Part shown: positions 1 through 9,500 of the stretch, one piece after another
Layout: every line of letters starts with the position of its first letter
Position numbering within the stretch: the stretch's first letter is position 1
DNA from: Bacteroidota bacterium
GTDB taxonomy: Bacteria > Bacteroidota > Bacteroidia > Chitinophagales > Chitinophagaceae
Length of the DNA: 36,760 nt
Direction: 5' to 3'
Assembly: GCA_016866355.1 (NCBI GenBank)
Contig: VGMN01000011.1
Span: 1 to 36,760, forward strand
Translations under genes and position numbers: made by a program
Notes under the pieces: generated by a model
What the model was told of the DNA's origin: nothing
What the model saw: the letters and a program-made list of their open reading frames with translations, nothing else
The model's database searches: none

Positions 1-31
1 AGGACTCTTCAAGAAAATCCCGAAGAGTCCT
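1..31 (-). terminator. Rho-independent-type hairpin downstream of the tRNA
   Basis: A perfect 10-bp inverted repeat (1-10 with 22-31) closes an 11-base loop. It lies 6 bases beyond the 3' end of the minus-strand tRNA gene, where a tRNA terminator would be expected. The U-tract, if any, lies outside the window, so termination itself is inferred. Confidence 0.7.
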
Positions 32-37
32 GTTTAG

Positions 38-111
38 TACCGGAGAGCAGACTTGAACTGCCGACCTTCGGGTTATGAATCCGATGCTCTAACCAGCTGA
101 GCTACCCCGGC
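38..111 (-). tRNA. tRNA-Met (anticodon CAT), elongator type or Ile-lysidine type
   Basis: Read on the minus strand the sequence folds as a cloverleaf: a 7-bp acceptor stem, a D-stem GCTC/GAGC, a seven-base anticodon loop TTCATAA with anticodon CAT, and a T-arm with the TTCAAGT loop. The C11-G24 pair argues against an initiator, which usually has A11-U24, although the anticodon arm otherwise resembles initiator tRNA. The first acceptor pair is G-U, and the last anticodon-stem pair is an A-C mismatch. CCA is not encoded. CAT could also mark a tRNA-Ile modified by TilS; I cannot separate the two by eye. Confidence 0.88.
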
Positions 112-130
112 ATTACCCTTTTTGGGGGCG

Positions 131-138
131 TAAAGGTA
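131..138 (-). promoter_or_regulatory. Candidate -7 box (TAccTTTa) for the tRNA
   Basis: On the minus strand this is TACCTTTA, one base from the Bacteroidota -7 consensus TAnnTTTG, and it lies about 20 bases before the mature tRNA 5' end. A near-identical box precedes maeB. No clear -33 TTTG is seen. Confidence 0.45.
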
Positions 139-153
139 AGCAATTTTACAGAC

Positions 154-1560
154 TCAGGATAGTAATGAACGCAGCCTTTCCAAATGATCAGGATTGAGAT
201 AGTACTCAAAGAAACGTTTATCAGTTTCAGAACGAATATTCTGTATTAAGGAAACTTTTTCCTGATTCAAAAAACTATACTTTTCATTAATCCGATTAAT
301 GACATCACTTCGCACTTTTTTCTGCATCCCCTGATTCTTGTCCTTTAGCCCTAATACATAATTCATCTCAGGGATTGTAACAGTTAGCCCTTGCCGTTGC
401 TTAGTAATTAATAAATCAAGTAGCGAAAGCTCTGTTGCTACAAACGGATGCTTGGGCTCCTCCGTTATAGATTCTTCTTTATTTAATATCAGTTTTCGTT
501 TTTTATATTGAGCAGCTGTTAGAACAGCTGCTGCAACTAGCATGAGTATCCCCCCGGCATAATCACTCCATTCTTGTGGCTTACGCCAAATCTCATTCGT
601 GTAACTAGTAAAACGAGAGGGGTCAATAAATAGAGAATCATAACGCCCATTGGATGGGTTAAGCCAAAAAATATGTTGCCGATCCCAGTACCACAACATA
701 AACGACTGGATACGCTGTAATGTTTGCGTTAATGAAGGGTCAGTTAAAACTTTTATAGAATTAGATTCAAAATCGATCCAACATAACCTGCTGGTGTAAG
801 CCGCAAAAAGCCCATTAGTAGTTGAAAAAACTCTGTAAGGAGATCTAAGAAGGTTTAGTACAGCCGGGTTGGTTTTCCCCAAAAACTCCCAGCGAAAAGA
901 TTTTAGATTTAGTCGGTAACTGGTCAACAAATTTGAAGATTCATCATTCAGCTTTGTGATACCATCATTGACAATCCGTTGATAAGGGACGTACAAAAAT
1001 TGTTGACTAGAATCAAGCCAGACACTATGCCCATAAGAAGTGGCAGCTGGCATATGCACCTCCCGATCTAATACAACAACATCCCATTCACGGTCTTTGA
1101 AATTAAACTTTCTTACTACTCCATTTGATTTCCAGAAGCCATAACCACCGTATTCATAAATATTTTCTCCAGCGGGGAAAACGTAAGCGCCAATATTGTA
1201 GTTGTAATTTACTGTAGCGTCCAGTCGCACAAATCGTAGTGAGTCTGATTCCGGGTCCAATGGCTGGCACTTATAAATTCTGCCTGAGTTATGAAAATGA
1301 AAATATAAGCCCTCCTTCATTTTAATGAAATCACCGCTATTCATTTTAAAAACAGACAGATCAATTGAGGAAACCTGATTTAGGGAACCTGCTTCAAATG
1401 TCAGGTTGCGAGTTGTTTTAGTAATAAAATTTTTGAAAAAGGGGCTATTGTAAACGTAAAAAACTGAGTCAGGTCCTATCTGTTTCTGCCCAAATACTAA
1501 TAAAGTTTTAAAACAGAATAGAATAAACGGTAAACGTAATATGTATCTGATTTTCAGCAA
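154..1560 (-). CDS. Membrane-anchored beta-propeller protein with C-terminal winged-helix-like domain
   Basis: A 468-residue protein of unknown function. Residues 1-24 form a signal peptide or signal anchor. Residues about 30-320 are rich in beta strand and aromatic/Gly motifs (for example YEYGGYGFW at 136-143) that recall Kelch-like propeller blades. One membrane helix sits at about 334-351, followed by basic QYKKRK. The last 95 residues (about 374-468) are charged and helical and contain the conserved-looking stretch KKVRSDVINRINEKY, compatible with a winged-helix or other HTH fold. The layout suggests an outside sensor coupled to an inside DNA- or protein-binding domain; this is inference. 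The start is TTG at 1560 because no in-frame ATG is near and a stop lies just upstream. A weak TATATTTA box lies at 1605-1612. It is monocistronic. Confidence 0.72.
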   Translation of the reverse strand: MLKIRYILRLPFILFCFKTLLVFGQKQIGPDSVFYVYNSPFFKNFITKTTRNLTFEAGSLNQVSSIDLSVFKMNSGDFIKMKEGLYFHFHNSGRIYKCQPLDPESDSLRFVRLDATVNYNYNIGAYVFPAGENIYEYGGYGFWKSNGVVRKFNFKDREWDVVVLDREVHMPAATSYGHSVWLDSSQQFLYVPYQRIVNDGITKLNDESSNLLTSYRLNLKSFRWEFLGKTNPAVLNLLRSPYRVFSTTNGLFAAYTSRLCWIDFESNSIKVLTDPSLTQTLQRIQSFMLWYWDRQHIFWLNPSNGRYDSLFIDPSRFTSYTNEIWRKPQEWSDYAGGILMLVAAAVLTAAQYKKRKLILNKEESITEEPKHPFVATELSLLDLLITKQRQGLTVTIPEMNYVLGLKDKNQGMQKKVRSDVINRINEKYSFLNQEKVSLIQNIRSETDKRFFEYYLNPDHLERLRSLLS

Positions 1561-1744
1561 CTTAATTGGTTAGTAACCTGTTCATTAAAATAGCATACGC
1601 ACCCTAAATATAGGAAATAACCTGTAACTTAACCAGTTCTATTACTTATTACGGTGCCAGTCAATCCCCTCAACATAAGTTCGTGGCATAGATGTAAAAT
1701 GGGACCCTACCATTAGCTATTACCCTTATCGATTCATGAAATTC

Positions 1745-1771
1745 AACCCCTCTGATCCGTTCGGAGGGGTT
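1745..1771. terminator. Strong hairpin terminator between two minus-strand genes
   Basis: An 11-bp stem (1745-1755 with 1761-1771, one G-T pair) has a 5-base loop and a CCCC/GGGG core. It follows the stop of the beta-CASP gene. The better T-rich tract (TTTCTTTATT) is on the plus-strand side, so it may act in both directions or serve an unseen plus-strand transcript. Confidence 0.8.
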
Positions 1772-1782
1772 TCTTTATTAAA

Positions 1783-3186
1783 CTAACCAAGCCCGTAACT
1801 GGAATGCATCTCAGGTATTTCTACAAAGGAAAAACCTTTTTTGATCAACCGTTCCTTAAAATCAACTTGTACCGGGTATTCTCCATGAACCAAAAATAGA
1901 TGACTCACTCCTTTAGGATCTTGGTCTCCTAACCATTGGCAAAGATCCTCATAATCTCCATGGGCACTCATACTAGGGATAAGTCCCACACTGGCATGTA
2001 CCTCATGTACCACCCCGTAAATGCTAACTTCTGGAACACCAGAAAGCAAGCGGCCTCCTAGGGAGCGGGGTTCGCAATAGCCGGTGAATAGCACCCCATT
2101 GCGCGAGTTTTCGATGTTATTACTAATGTGATGTTTGACCCTGCCTGCATCCGCCATCCCACTTGCCGAAATTATAACCATGGGGCCTTCTATAAAATTC
2201 AATTGCTTTGACTCTTCTACCGTTCGGATGTACCGCAAAGAGGAGAAATCAAAGGGATCCAAATCGCTTTTCATGATATGTTGAATACGCTGATTAAAAT
2301 AGTTTGGATACTTCTTTACTATTTCAGTGGCCTCCACACTCAAAGGGCTATCAACATAAATGGGTACTGATGGAAGCCGATGCTCAAGATCAAGTTGATT
2401 TAACTGAAACAGCAGCTCTTGTGTTCGCCCTACACTAAAAGCAGCAAGAATGAGTTTTCCTTTTTTACGTATGCATATTTTATCAATCCATTCCAATAGC
2501 AAATCAGGAGTTGATTGATGGAGTGAATGGAGCTTATTCCCATACGTTGACTCTAACAATATAATGTCTGCTTGAGAAAATGCTGCGGGCGAACGCAAAA
2601 TGGCATCTCGATATCTACCTATATCTCCACTAAATGTTAAGTGTCTGATATTTCCGTTTTCCTTTATACGAAGGTGAACAGCAGCACTACCAATTATATG
2701 TCCCGCATCAGTAAATTGAAGTTCTACCCCCTCGAGAATGGAAGTCCAATTTCCATATTCCACTGTTTCAAAATAATTAAATGAGGCTTGTGCTTGCTCC
2801 TTGGTATAAAGTGGCATCAACAAGGGCTGATTCAACTGCTTCCTTCGTTTGTTTACATATCGAATATCGTCCTCTTGAATCTGAGCAGAATCCTCCAAGA
2901 GTACCATTGCTAATTCTTTGGTAGCGGGAGTACACCAAATTTTTCCAACAAACCCTTCTTCTACCAACTTTGGAATTAAACCCGCATGATCAATGTGGGC
3001 ATGACTGAGCACCAGTACATCTATAGTGGCAGGATCAAAACCAAATTGACGATTAAGGAAGTTGGTTTCCTTACCCATGCCTTGAAAAAGTCCACAGTCT
3101 AATAAAATTCTTTTGTCGGACAAAAGTTCCAGCAAATGCTTTGACCCGGTTACGGTTCTTGCCGCACCATGAAAAGAGATTTTCAT
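1783..3186 (-). CDS. MBL-fold metallo-hydrolase with beta-CASP and RMMBL domains (RNase-like)
   Basis: A 467-residue member of the beta-CASP metallo-beta-lactamase family, predicted to be a cytoplasmic Zn-dependent nuclease acting on RNA. The metal motifs are complete: HAHIDH at 62-67, DAGH at 160-163 and SGD at 186-188. The beta-CASP insertion follows from about 211 (LESTYGN), with ASGM at 341-344, SAHGD at 407-411 and VHGE near 433-436. The size and motif spacing fit the Ysh1/CPSF73-like bacterial branch rather than RNase J. ATG at 3186 gives an exact family N-terminus (MKISFHGAARTVTGS). It is the last gene of the scpB-lysA-DUF4442 run, 23 bases after the upstream gene, and is followed by a terminator. 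The substrate is unknown. Confidence 0.9.
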   Translation of the reverse strand: MKISFHGAARTVTGSKHLLELLSDKRILLDCGLFQGMGKETNFLNRQFGFDPATIDVLVLSHAHIDHAGLIPKLVEEGFVGKIWCTPATKELAMVLLEDSAQIQEDDIRYVNKRRKQLNQPLLMPLYTKEQAQASFNYFETVEYGNWTSILEGVELQFTDAGHIIGSAAVHLRIKENGNIRHLTFSGDIGRYRDAILRSPAAFSQADIILLESTYGNKLHSLHQSTPDLLLEWIDKICIRKKGKLILAAFSVGRTQELLFQLNQLDLEHRLPSVPIYVDSPLSVEATEIVKKYPNYFNQRIQHIMKSDLDPFDFSSLRYIRTVEESKQLNFIEGPMVIISASGMADAGRVKHHISNNIENSRNGVLFTGYCEPRSLGGRLLSGVPEVSIYGVVHEVHASVGLIPSMSAHGDYEDLCQWLGDQDPKGVSHLFLVHGEYPVQVDFKERLIKKGFSFVEIPEMHSSYGLG

Positions 3187-3209
3187 AATTGTTTGTTGTG
3201 AATAGTAAT

Positions 3210-3683
3210 TTAACCTTTTCTCTTAAAGGACCAGGTGATTAAAAACCGAGCCACTTCTACGCCTTGTTGATTATAACCCGTTGAAACCACTGAAAGCTCC
3301 ACTGACTCTCCTGTTTCATAAGCCTTTTGAATGGCTAGTTGCAGCTCTTTTCCTTGCGCACAGGTAAACCTGGTAACACCAGTTGCCTTTTTAAAAAAAT
3401 GACTCTCAATTCGTATAACCAACATAGAGATTGCTGGTTTGCGTTGATATAAATGCGCCATGGCTAATAGTCCTGTGCTCATTTCTGCTGCCATTCCCAA
3501 GCAGGCAAAATAAGTAGACCTAAAGGGATTTTTATTCAGAAACTGATACCGCAATTTTACCACTGCATGTTCGGGCGTGATGGCTTCTACTCGAAGTCCT
3601 GCTAAAAAAGCAGCTGGTAAACGAGTCAATAAAAAGAAGCGAAATAAAAAAGGATTACGAATTAATTTAAAAAAAGCTTCCAT
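3210..3683 (-). CDS. DUF4442 domain protein, hotdog-fold thioesterase-like
   Basis: A 157-residue protein matching the DUF4442 family, which has a hotdog fold related to PaaI/YiiD acyl-CoA thioesterases. Supporting features are the central PFRSTYFACLGMAAEMSTG (about residues 53-71), which corresponds to the long hotdog helix, and a C-terminal strand region ending in FLITWSFKRKG. There is no signal peptide. Activity on acyl thioesters is inferred from the fold only. The start is ATG at 3683, five bases after the lysA stop, so translational coupling with lysA is likely. It is followed after 23 bases by the beta-CASP gene. Confidence 0.8.
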   Translation of the reverse strand: MEAFFKLIRNPFLFRFFLLTRLPAAFLAGLRVEAITPEHAVVKLRYQFLNKNPFRSTYFACLGMAAEMSTGLLAMAHLYQRKPAISMLVIRIESHFFKKATGVTRFTCAQGKELQLAIQKAYETGESVELSVVSTGYNQQGVEVARFLITWSFKRKG

Positions 3684-3688
3684 ACTAT

Positions 3689-4900
3689 TTATAATCCTTC
3701 CTGTGTTCGTAATAAATCATCTAAAGTCTCTCGCCTACGAATTAGCTGCAAAGCGCCCTCCTTATAGAATACTTCAACTGGTCGAAATCTTGCATTATAC
3801 TGAGAAGCCATTTCAAACCCATAAGCCCCTGCATTTTGTATAGACAACAAATCTCCTTCACAGATAGTAGGTAGTTCCCGGTCTGCGCCTAAGGTATCCG
3901 TCTCGCAAATATTTCCAACAATCTGATAGGTTTTGACAGGAGCTGCAGGATTGGTCAAGTTCTCGATATGGTGATACGCCTCATAGAACATGGGACGTAT
4001 CAATTGATTTAGGCCAGTATCAACGCCTGCAAAAGTCAAGGACTCATTTTCCTTGATCACATTCACGGTAGTTAACAAATAGCCAGCTTCGCAAACCATA
4101 TATTTCCCAGGCTCAAACCACACTTGCAGCTTACGGCCGGTTTTTTGTTCAAAGGATGAAAACAGTGTTGCCACTTCTTTGCCAACCGCGTGGATATCTG
4201 TTCCTTTTTCGCCTGGTTGGTATGGCACTTTAAATCCACCTCCCAAATCAATAACACGCACATCCGGAAAATCAGCAACTAAGTTCAATAAGAGATGAAC
4301 CCCTTGTACAAAGATCGCTGCATCCTTGATCTCACTCCCGGTGTGAATATGTAACGTGTGAACTTGAATGTTGTAGGTGGAAACAAGTGCGTGTACTTGT
4401 TCTAACTGTTCTACTGGTATTCCAAACTTACTAGCAGCATGACCAGTTGAAATTTTCAGATTACCTCCTGCCATTATATTAGGACGAAGGCGTATCCCAA
4501 CCGGATATGAATTACCGAACCGCTTTCCAAATTTTTCAAGGGCAGACAAACTATCTACATTCACAAATGCCCCCTGCAAAACCGCTTCTTCAATTTCAGA
4601 AAAATTTATACTATTGGACGTATATAATATTCTATCACTGGGTATCCCCGCATTTCGCGCAATCTTGATTTCGTTAATGGAACTACAATCTACTGAGCAG
4701 CCTAAGGAATGGATATATTGTAAGATGTGAAGATTAGTAAGCGCTTTGGCCGCATAAAAAAAACGAACATCCCAACTTGAAAAAGCTTGCCTTAAACTTT
4801 CGTATTGATACAGAATTCGCTCCGCGTGATAGAAATAAAGTGGAGTGCCGTATTGTCGGGCCGCTTCAATTAGTATAGCTGGTTCAGTGCGAGGAAACAT
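3689..4900 (-). CDS. lysA: Diaminopimelate decarboxylase
   Basis: A 403-residue PLP enzyme that converts meso-diaminopimelate to L-lysine and CO2, the last step of lysine synthesis. The fold III decarboxylase motifs are present: the PLP lysine K52 in FFYAAKALTN, HIHTGSE at 184-190, the phosphate-binding GGGF at 220-223, EPGK at 263-266 and the active-site cysteine in GNICETDTLG (C332). The common EPGR is EPGK here, a mild variant. Length is usual for LysA. It sits between scpB (18-base gap) and the DUF4442 gene (5-base gap) and is clearly co-transcribed with both; no other lysine gene is nearby. Confidence 0.93.
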   Translation of the reverse strand: MFPRTEPAILIEAARQYGTPLYFYHAERILYQYESLRQAFSSWDVRFFYAAKALTNLHILQYIHSLGCSVDCSSINEIKIARNAGIPSDRILYTSNSINFSEIEEAVLQGAFVNVDSLSALEKFGKRFGNSYPVGIRLRPNIMAGGNLKISTGHAASKFGIPVEQLEQVHALVSTYNIQVHTLHIHTGSEIKDAAIFVQGVHLLLNLVADFPDVRVIDLGGGFKVPYQPGEKGTDIHAVGKEVATLFSSFEQKTGRKLQVWFEPGKYMVCEAGYLLTTVNVIKENESLTFAGVDTGLNQLIRPMFYEAYHHIENLTNPAAPVKTYQIVGNICETDTLGADRELPTICEGDLLSIQNAGAYGFEMASQYNARFRPVEVFYKEGALQLIRRRETLDDLLRTQEGL

Positions 4901-4918
4901 GAGACGAAGATAACAAGA

Positions 4919-5545
4919 TCAATCTTCCTGGCTTTCACTGGCAGGTGACTCAGTTATTACCTCATCTTGAACGTAAGTGGGAGCAATCAATTGCTCTGCA
5001 AGCACCTCACGAATTTTTGGAAGATCATCTGATGAATTGATGCCAAAATAGTCCATAAAGCTTCTGGAGGTTGCATACACCAAGGGGTGTCCCGGTAGTT
5101 TTTCGTTACGTCCTGCTATTACAATTAGTTCCTTCTCCAATAACTTTTGTACCGCATAATCTGAACTCACACCACGTATAGATTCAATTTCTCCTTTGGT
5201 AACCGGTTGCTTATACGCAATAATGGCTAAGGTTTCTAAAGAGGCCGTAGTTAGTCTTTTTAAAAATTTATCTCCATTGATTTGTGCAATGGTTCGATGA
5301 TAATCCTTCTTGGAAAGGAATTGCCAACCTCCTCCACTCTGTACAACCTCAAAGGGATAAAAATCAGAGGCGTACTTTTCCGTGATTCCAGTCAAAGCAG
5401 CTTCCACCTGATCTAAAGTGGCTCTGTCTTCTAAAAATCTCAATGCATTATTTACGTAGTCTGTCAGCTCGAGCGTTGTCAATGGACGATCACTCGCAAA
5501 TATCAAGGCCTCAATATGAGGCAATAAGGTTGAAATTTCTGGCAT
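4919..5545 (-). CDS. scpB: Segregation and condensation protein B
   Basis: A 208-residue ScpB, the kleisin-binding partner in the SMC-ScpAB condensin complex for chromosome compaction and segregation. Two winged-helix domains are expected; the best marker is YKQPVTKGEIESIRGVSSDY followed by VQKLLEKELI at about residues 112-141, the signature HTH of the family, and then NEKLPGHPLVYATSRSFMDYFG. The last 20 residues are acidic (ITESPASESQED). scpA is not adjacent in this window. The start is ATG at 5545, with 63 bases separating it from atpG; a weak CTTCTTTG box lies at 5565-5572 and may give it a separate promoter. Confidence 0.92.
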   Translation of the reverse strand: MPEISTLLPHIEALIFASDRPLTTLELTDYVNNALRFLEDRATLDQVEAALTGITEKYASDFYPFEVVQSGGGWQFLSKKDYHRTIAQINGDKFLKRLTTASLETLAIIAYKQPVTKGEIESIRGVSSDYAVQKLLEKELIVIAGRNEKLPGHPLVYATSRSFMDYFGINSSDDLPKIREVLAEQLIAPTYVQDEVITESPASESQED

Positions 5546-5608
5546 GATAGGAAACCTGAAAATACAAAGAAGCAGAATAGGGCTAACAGAAAATTGTACA
5601 CAGTGTTC

Positions 5609-6490
5609 CTAACCTTGCAAAGCAGCGGCTCCACTAACAATTTCGGTCAATTCGGTAGTGATAGCGGCTTGTCGAGCACGGTTATAAGAAATTTTAAGTG
5701 AGCGCAACATTTCATTTGCGTTCTCACTAGCCTTATCCATTGCCGTCATCCGGGCACCATGCTCAGAGGCATTAGAATCAAGCACCGCTTTGTACAACTG
5801 GGTATTCAAAATGCGAGGCATAAGCTCAGCAACAAGCGTATTTTTCTCTGGATCAAAAATAAAGTCTGCCTGCGTCACGCCTTCTTTTTTCTCTGCACGC
5901 GGAATTGGTAAATAGCGCTCCGCTACAAAGCGTTGAGTGGCAGCATTCTTAAATTGGCTATAGATGATCTCTACCACATCGAATTCCTTATTTAGAAAAG
6001 CCTGTCGAGCTGCCGCAGCAGCTTCTTGCACTTTTTCAAAACTGAGCTGTAGAAAAATATCTTTGAAAGTAGCGTCTGTCTTGAAGTTTAACTTGGTCAA
6101 ATTTTCGTATGCCTTTTTACCAATATTCCATATGGTAACGTTTCCGTTTTTTGCCTGATTAGCATACTTCTCCTCAATGGTGCTCTTTGTCAATTTAACC
6201 ACGTTGGCATTGAAAGCACCCGCTAACCCACGGTCACTGCTGATTACAATCAGTAAAACCTTTTCAAAAGGACGCTCAGCCGCTAAAGCCATTTCCGCAC
6301 CGGCCTCACTAGCGCTCACAATATTAGAAAGCATGTCCTGGAGCTTTTGAGCATAGGGGCGCATTTGAAGAATGGCATCCTGCGCGCGACGAAGTTTAGC
6401 CGCGCTTACCATTTTCATAGCCTTTGTGATTTGCTGTGTGCTTTGTACTGATTTGATTCGGTTTCTGACTTCTTTTAGCTGGCCTGCCAT
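5609..6490 (-). CDS. atpG: F1Fo ATP synthase gamma subunit
   Basis: The central rotor subunit of F1, about 293 residues. The N-terminal coiled coil ([20 protein letters not shown]), the Rossmann-like core ([16 protein letters not shown]) and the closing C-terminal helix ([20 protein letters not shown]) are all in family order. I chose ATG at 6490 rather than an in-frame TTG at 6511, because MAGQL is the normal gamma N-terminus and the TTG lies inside the predicted promoter box. The other F1 genes (atpA, atpD, atpH) are not next to it; here it heads a run into scpB and is divergent from secA. Confidence 0.93.
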   Translation of the reverse strand: MAGQLKEVRNRIKSVQSTQQITKAMKMVSAAKLRRAQDAILQMRPYAQKLQDMLSNIVSASEAGAEMALAAERPFEKVLLIVISSDRGLAGAFNANVVKLTKSTIEEKYANQAKNGNVTIWNIGKKAYENLTKLNFKTDATFKDIFLQLSFEKVQEAAAAARQAFLNKEFDVVEIIYSQFKNAATQRFVAERYLPIPRAEKKEGVTQADFIFDPEKNTLVAELMPRILNTQLYKAVLDSNASEHGARMTAMDKASENANEMLRSLKISYNRARQAAITTELTEIVSGAAALQG

Positions 6491-6508
6491 GTACTCTTGT
6501 TTGGAGTG

Positions 6509-6516
6509 CAAATTTA
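6509..6516 (-). promoter_or_regulatory. Predicted -7 box (TAAATTTG) for atpG
   Basis: An exact TAnnTTTG match on the minus strand, ending 18 bases before the atpG ATG at 6490. It predicts a leader of roughly 12-14 bases. The -33 element is not obvious. Confidence 0.6.
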
Positions 6517-6531
6517 GGGTTTTTTTTGGCT

Positions 6532-6539
6532 TATATTTG
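6532..6539 (+). promoter_or_regulatory. Predicted -7 box (TATATTTG) for secA
   Basis: An exact TAnnTTTG match on the plus strand, only 7 bases before the secA ATG at 6547. It lies 15 bases from the oppositely facing atpG box. The implied leader is a few bases at most. Confidence 0.6.
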
Positions 6540-6546
6540 CCGCCTT

Positions 6547-9500
6547 ATGCTTGGATATATCTCCAAAATATTTGGCGGCAGTAAGTCTGAAAAAGACGTC
6601 AAAAAAGTACGGCCACAGGTAGCTGCAATTAATGGGTTCTTTGCACAATACCAGCAGCTTAGTAATGACCAGTTACGTGCTAAAACAACAGATTTTAGGA
6701 ACCGCATCAAATTGCACCTGTTACCAATTGATGAACAAATTGCAGCACAAAATCTAGCAGCAGAAAATCTACCCCCTTCAGACCTGAGCGGAAAAGATGC
6801 CATTTACCAAGAGGTGGATAGACTTCGCAAACAACGTAACAAGGAAATTGAGGTGATCCTTGAGCAATTACTACCCGAGGCTTTTGCGGTTGTAAAAGAA
6901 ACCGCACGTCGATTCAAAGAAAATAAAGAAATGGTAGCTACAGCTACCCAGCTGGATAAAGACCTTAGTATTAAAAATAGCTATATAAGAATTGAAGGCA
7001 ATCAGTCCATTTTTACTAATAGTTGGACCGCAGCGGGCGCTACCATAACGTGGAACATGGTGCATTATGACGTACAGCTAATTGGAGGTATGGTACTACA
7101 CCAGGGTAAAATTGCAGAGATGGCTACGGGAGAAGGAAAAACCTTAGTGTCTACGCTTCCCGCCTATTTGAACGCATTACCTGGAGAAGGCGTTCATTTG
7201 GTCACGGTTAACGACTACCTAGCAAAACGAGATCAGGAATGGAATGGCCCCTTATTTGAATGGCTGGGCCTCACTGTTGATTGCATAGACAAACATCAAC
7301 CTAACTCAGAGGAAAGAAGACGAGCATACGGGGCGGATATAACCTATGGAACCAATAATGAATTTGGTTTTGATTACTTAAGGGACAACATGGTTCATAG
7401 CCCCGAGGAGATGGTACAACGCAAACACCATTTTGCTATGGTGGACGAAGTTGATTCTGTGTTAATAGATGATGCCAGAACGCCTCTAATAATATCAGGT
7501 CCGGTAGCCAAAGGCGACGACCAGCAATATCATATTCACAAACCACGCATACAACAGCTGGTAGTGGAACAGGAAAAGATTGTTCGTAATTGTCTTAACG
7601 AAGCAAAACGCTTAATAGCGGCAGGCCAAGACGATCCTAAAACGGGCGGCCTTTTCTTATTCCGTGCACACCGTGGATTACCCAAGTACGGCCCGGTTAT
7701 TAAGTACCTCAGTGAGCCTGGCGTCAGAGTACTGCTGCAAAAAGCAGAAAATTATTATTTGCAGGATCAGCAACGGTACATGCCACAAGTGGACGAAGAG
7801 CTATTGTTTCACATAGACGAAAAAAATAATTCTGTTGACTTGACAGACAAAGGCTTGTCCACCATCACCAGAAGTGGTGAAGATCCAGAGTTTTTTGTAC
7901 TACCTGACATTGGTGTTCGTTTATCTGAAGTTGAAAAGAGTGAGCGAACAGCAGAAGAAAAAATGCAGCTCAAAGAGTCTACCCTTAACGAGTATGCACA
8001 AAAAGCCGATCGTATTCATACCGTTCAACAGTTACTAAAAGCTTACACGCTTTTTGCAAAAGATGTTGAATATGTCATTATGGACGGGGCCATAAAAATT
8101 GTGGACGAACAGACGGGCCGTATCATGGAAGGCCGACGCTACAGTGACGGACTGCATCAAGCCCTGGAAGCCAAAGAAAATGTAAAGATTGAGGCGGCTA
8201 CACAAACCTATGCCACTATTACCCTGCAGAATTATTTTAGGATGTACCACAAGTTAGCGGGTATGACAGGTACAGCCGAGACAGAGGCTGCTGAGTTATG
8301 GAGCATCTATAAGTTGGATGTAGTAAGTATCCCCACTAACTTGAACATGATTCGTGATGACCGCGATGACTTGGTTTATAAAACTAAACGTGAAAAATTC
8401 AAGGCGGTTATTGACGAGATTGAAACATTAAGAAACGCTGGACGCCCTTGCCTGGTTGGTACCACCTCTGTGGAGGTGAGTGAATTGCTGGGTCGTATGC
8501 TACAACAAAAGAAAATTCCACATAACGTACTTAATGCAAAGCAACATGCCCGAGAGGCCCAAGTGGTAGCAGAGGCTGGTTTGGCTGGCGCGGTAACTAT
8601 TGCTACTAACATGGCGGGTCGGGGTACTGATATTAAGTTAGGTCCTGGTGTAAAAGAAGCGGGAGGATTAGCCATTATTGGTACGGAGAGACATGAAAGT
8701 CGTCGTGTTGACAGACAGTTGCGAGGTCGTGCGGGTCGTCAGGGAGATCCGGGTTCCAGCCAGTTCTACGTATCACTGGAGGACGATCTTATGCGAATGT
8801 TTGGGAGTGATAGAATTGCAGGTCTCATGGACAAGCTAGGATATAAAGAGGGGGATGTGATCCAACACAGCATGATTAGCAACAGTATCCAGCGTGCGCA
8901 GAAAAAAGTGGAAGAAAATAATTTTGGAATTCGTAAAAGATTGCTTGAATACGATGATGTGATGAACATGCAACGTAATGCAGTTTACAAGCGACGTAAT
9001 CATGCATTGTTTGGAGAACGTCTTGCACTAGATATAGATAGTGCGTTTACTGCACAGGCAGAAGGTTTGATCACTTCATTCCGGGAACAAGAGGATTATG
9101 ATGGATTTAAAATGGCCTGCATATTGAATTTTGGGCTGGACAGTTCCATTACAAAAGAAGAATTGCTAAAAGCAGATGAAGCAAAGCTTATAGACCGGTT
9201 GTATCAAGAAGCCATAACCAGCTATAAGCAACACAAAGAAGAAATAGAAAAACAAGCAATCCCTGTTTTTAAAAATATCCGATTAACACAAGGAGCCAAT
9301 ATTGAAAATGTTATTGTTCCATTTACAGATGGTCGTAAAGGGTATAACGTATTGGCCAATCTAGCTAAAACGCTGGACTCAAAGGGTGTTGAACTTTCGC
9401 AAGCCCTAGAGCGCTCAGTGACACTGGCCGTTATAGATGAAAACTGGAAAGAGCATCTACGTTCTATGGATGACCTGAAGCAAAGTGTCCAAACGGCTTA

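Noticed and set aside
6491-6511. TTG-started N-terminal extension of atpG (7 residues)
   Set aside because: The family N-terminus MAGQLKE starts at ATG 6490 and the extension overlaps the predicted promoter box.
6526-6546. TTG-started extension of secA
   Set aside because: It covers the TATATTTG box, and [11 protein letters not shown] at 6547 is the natural start.
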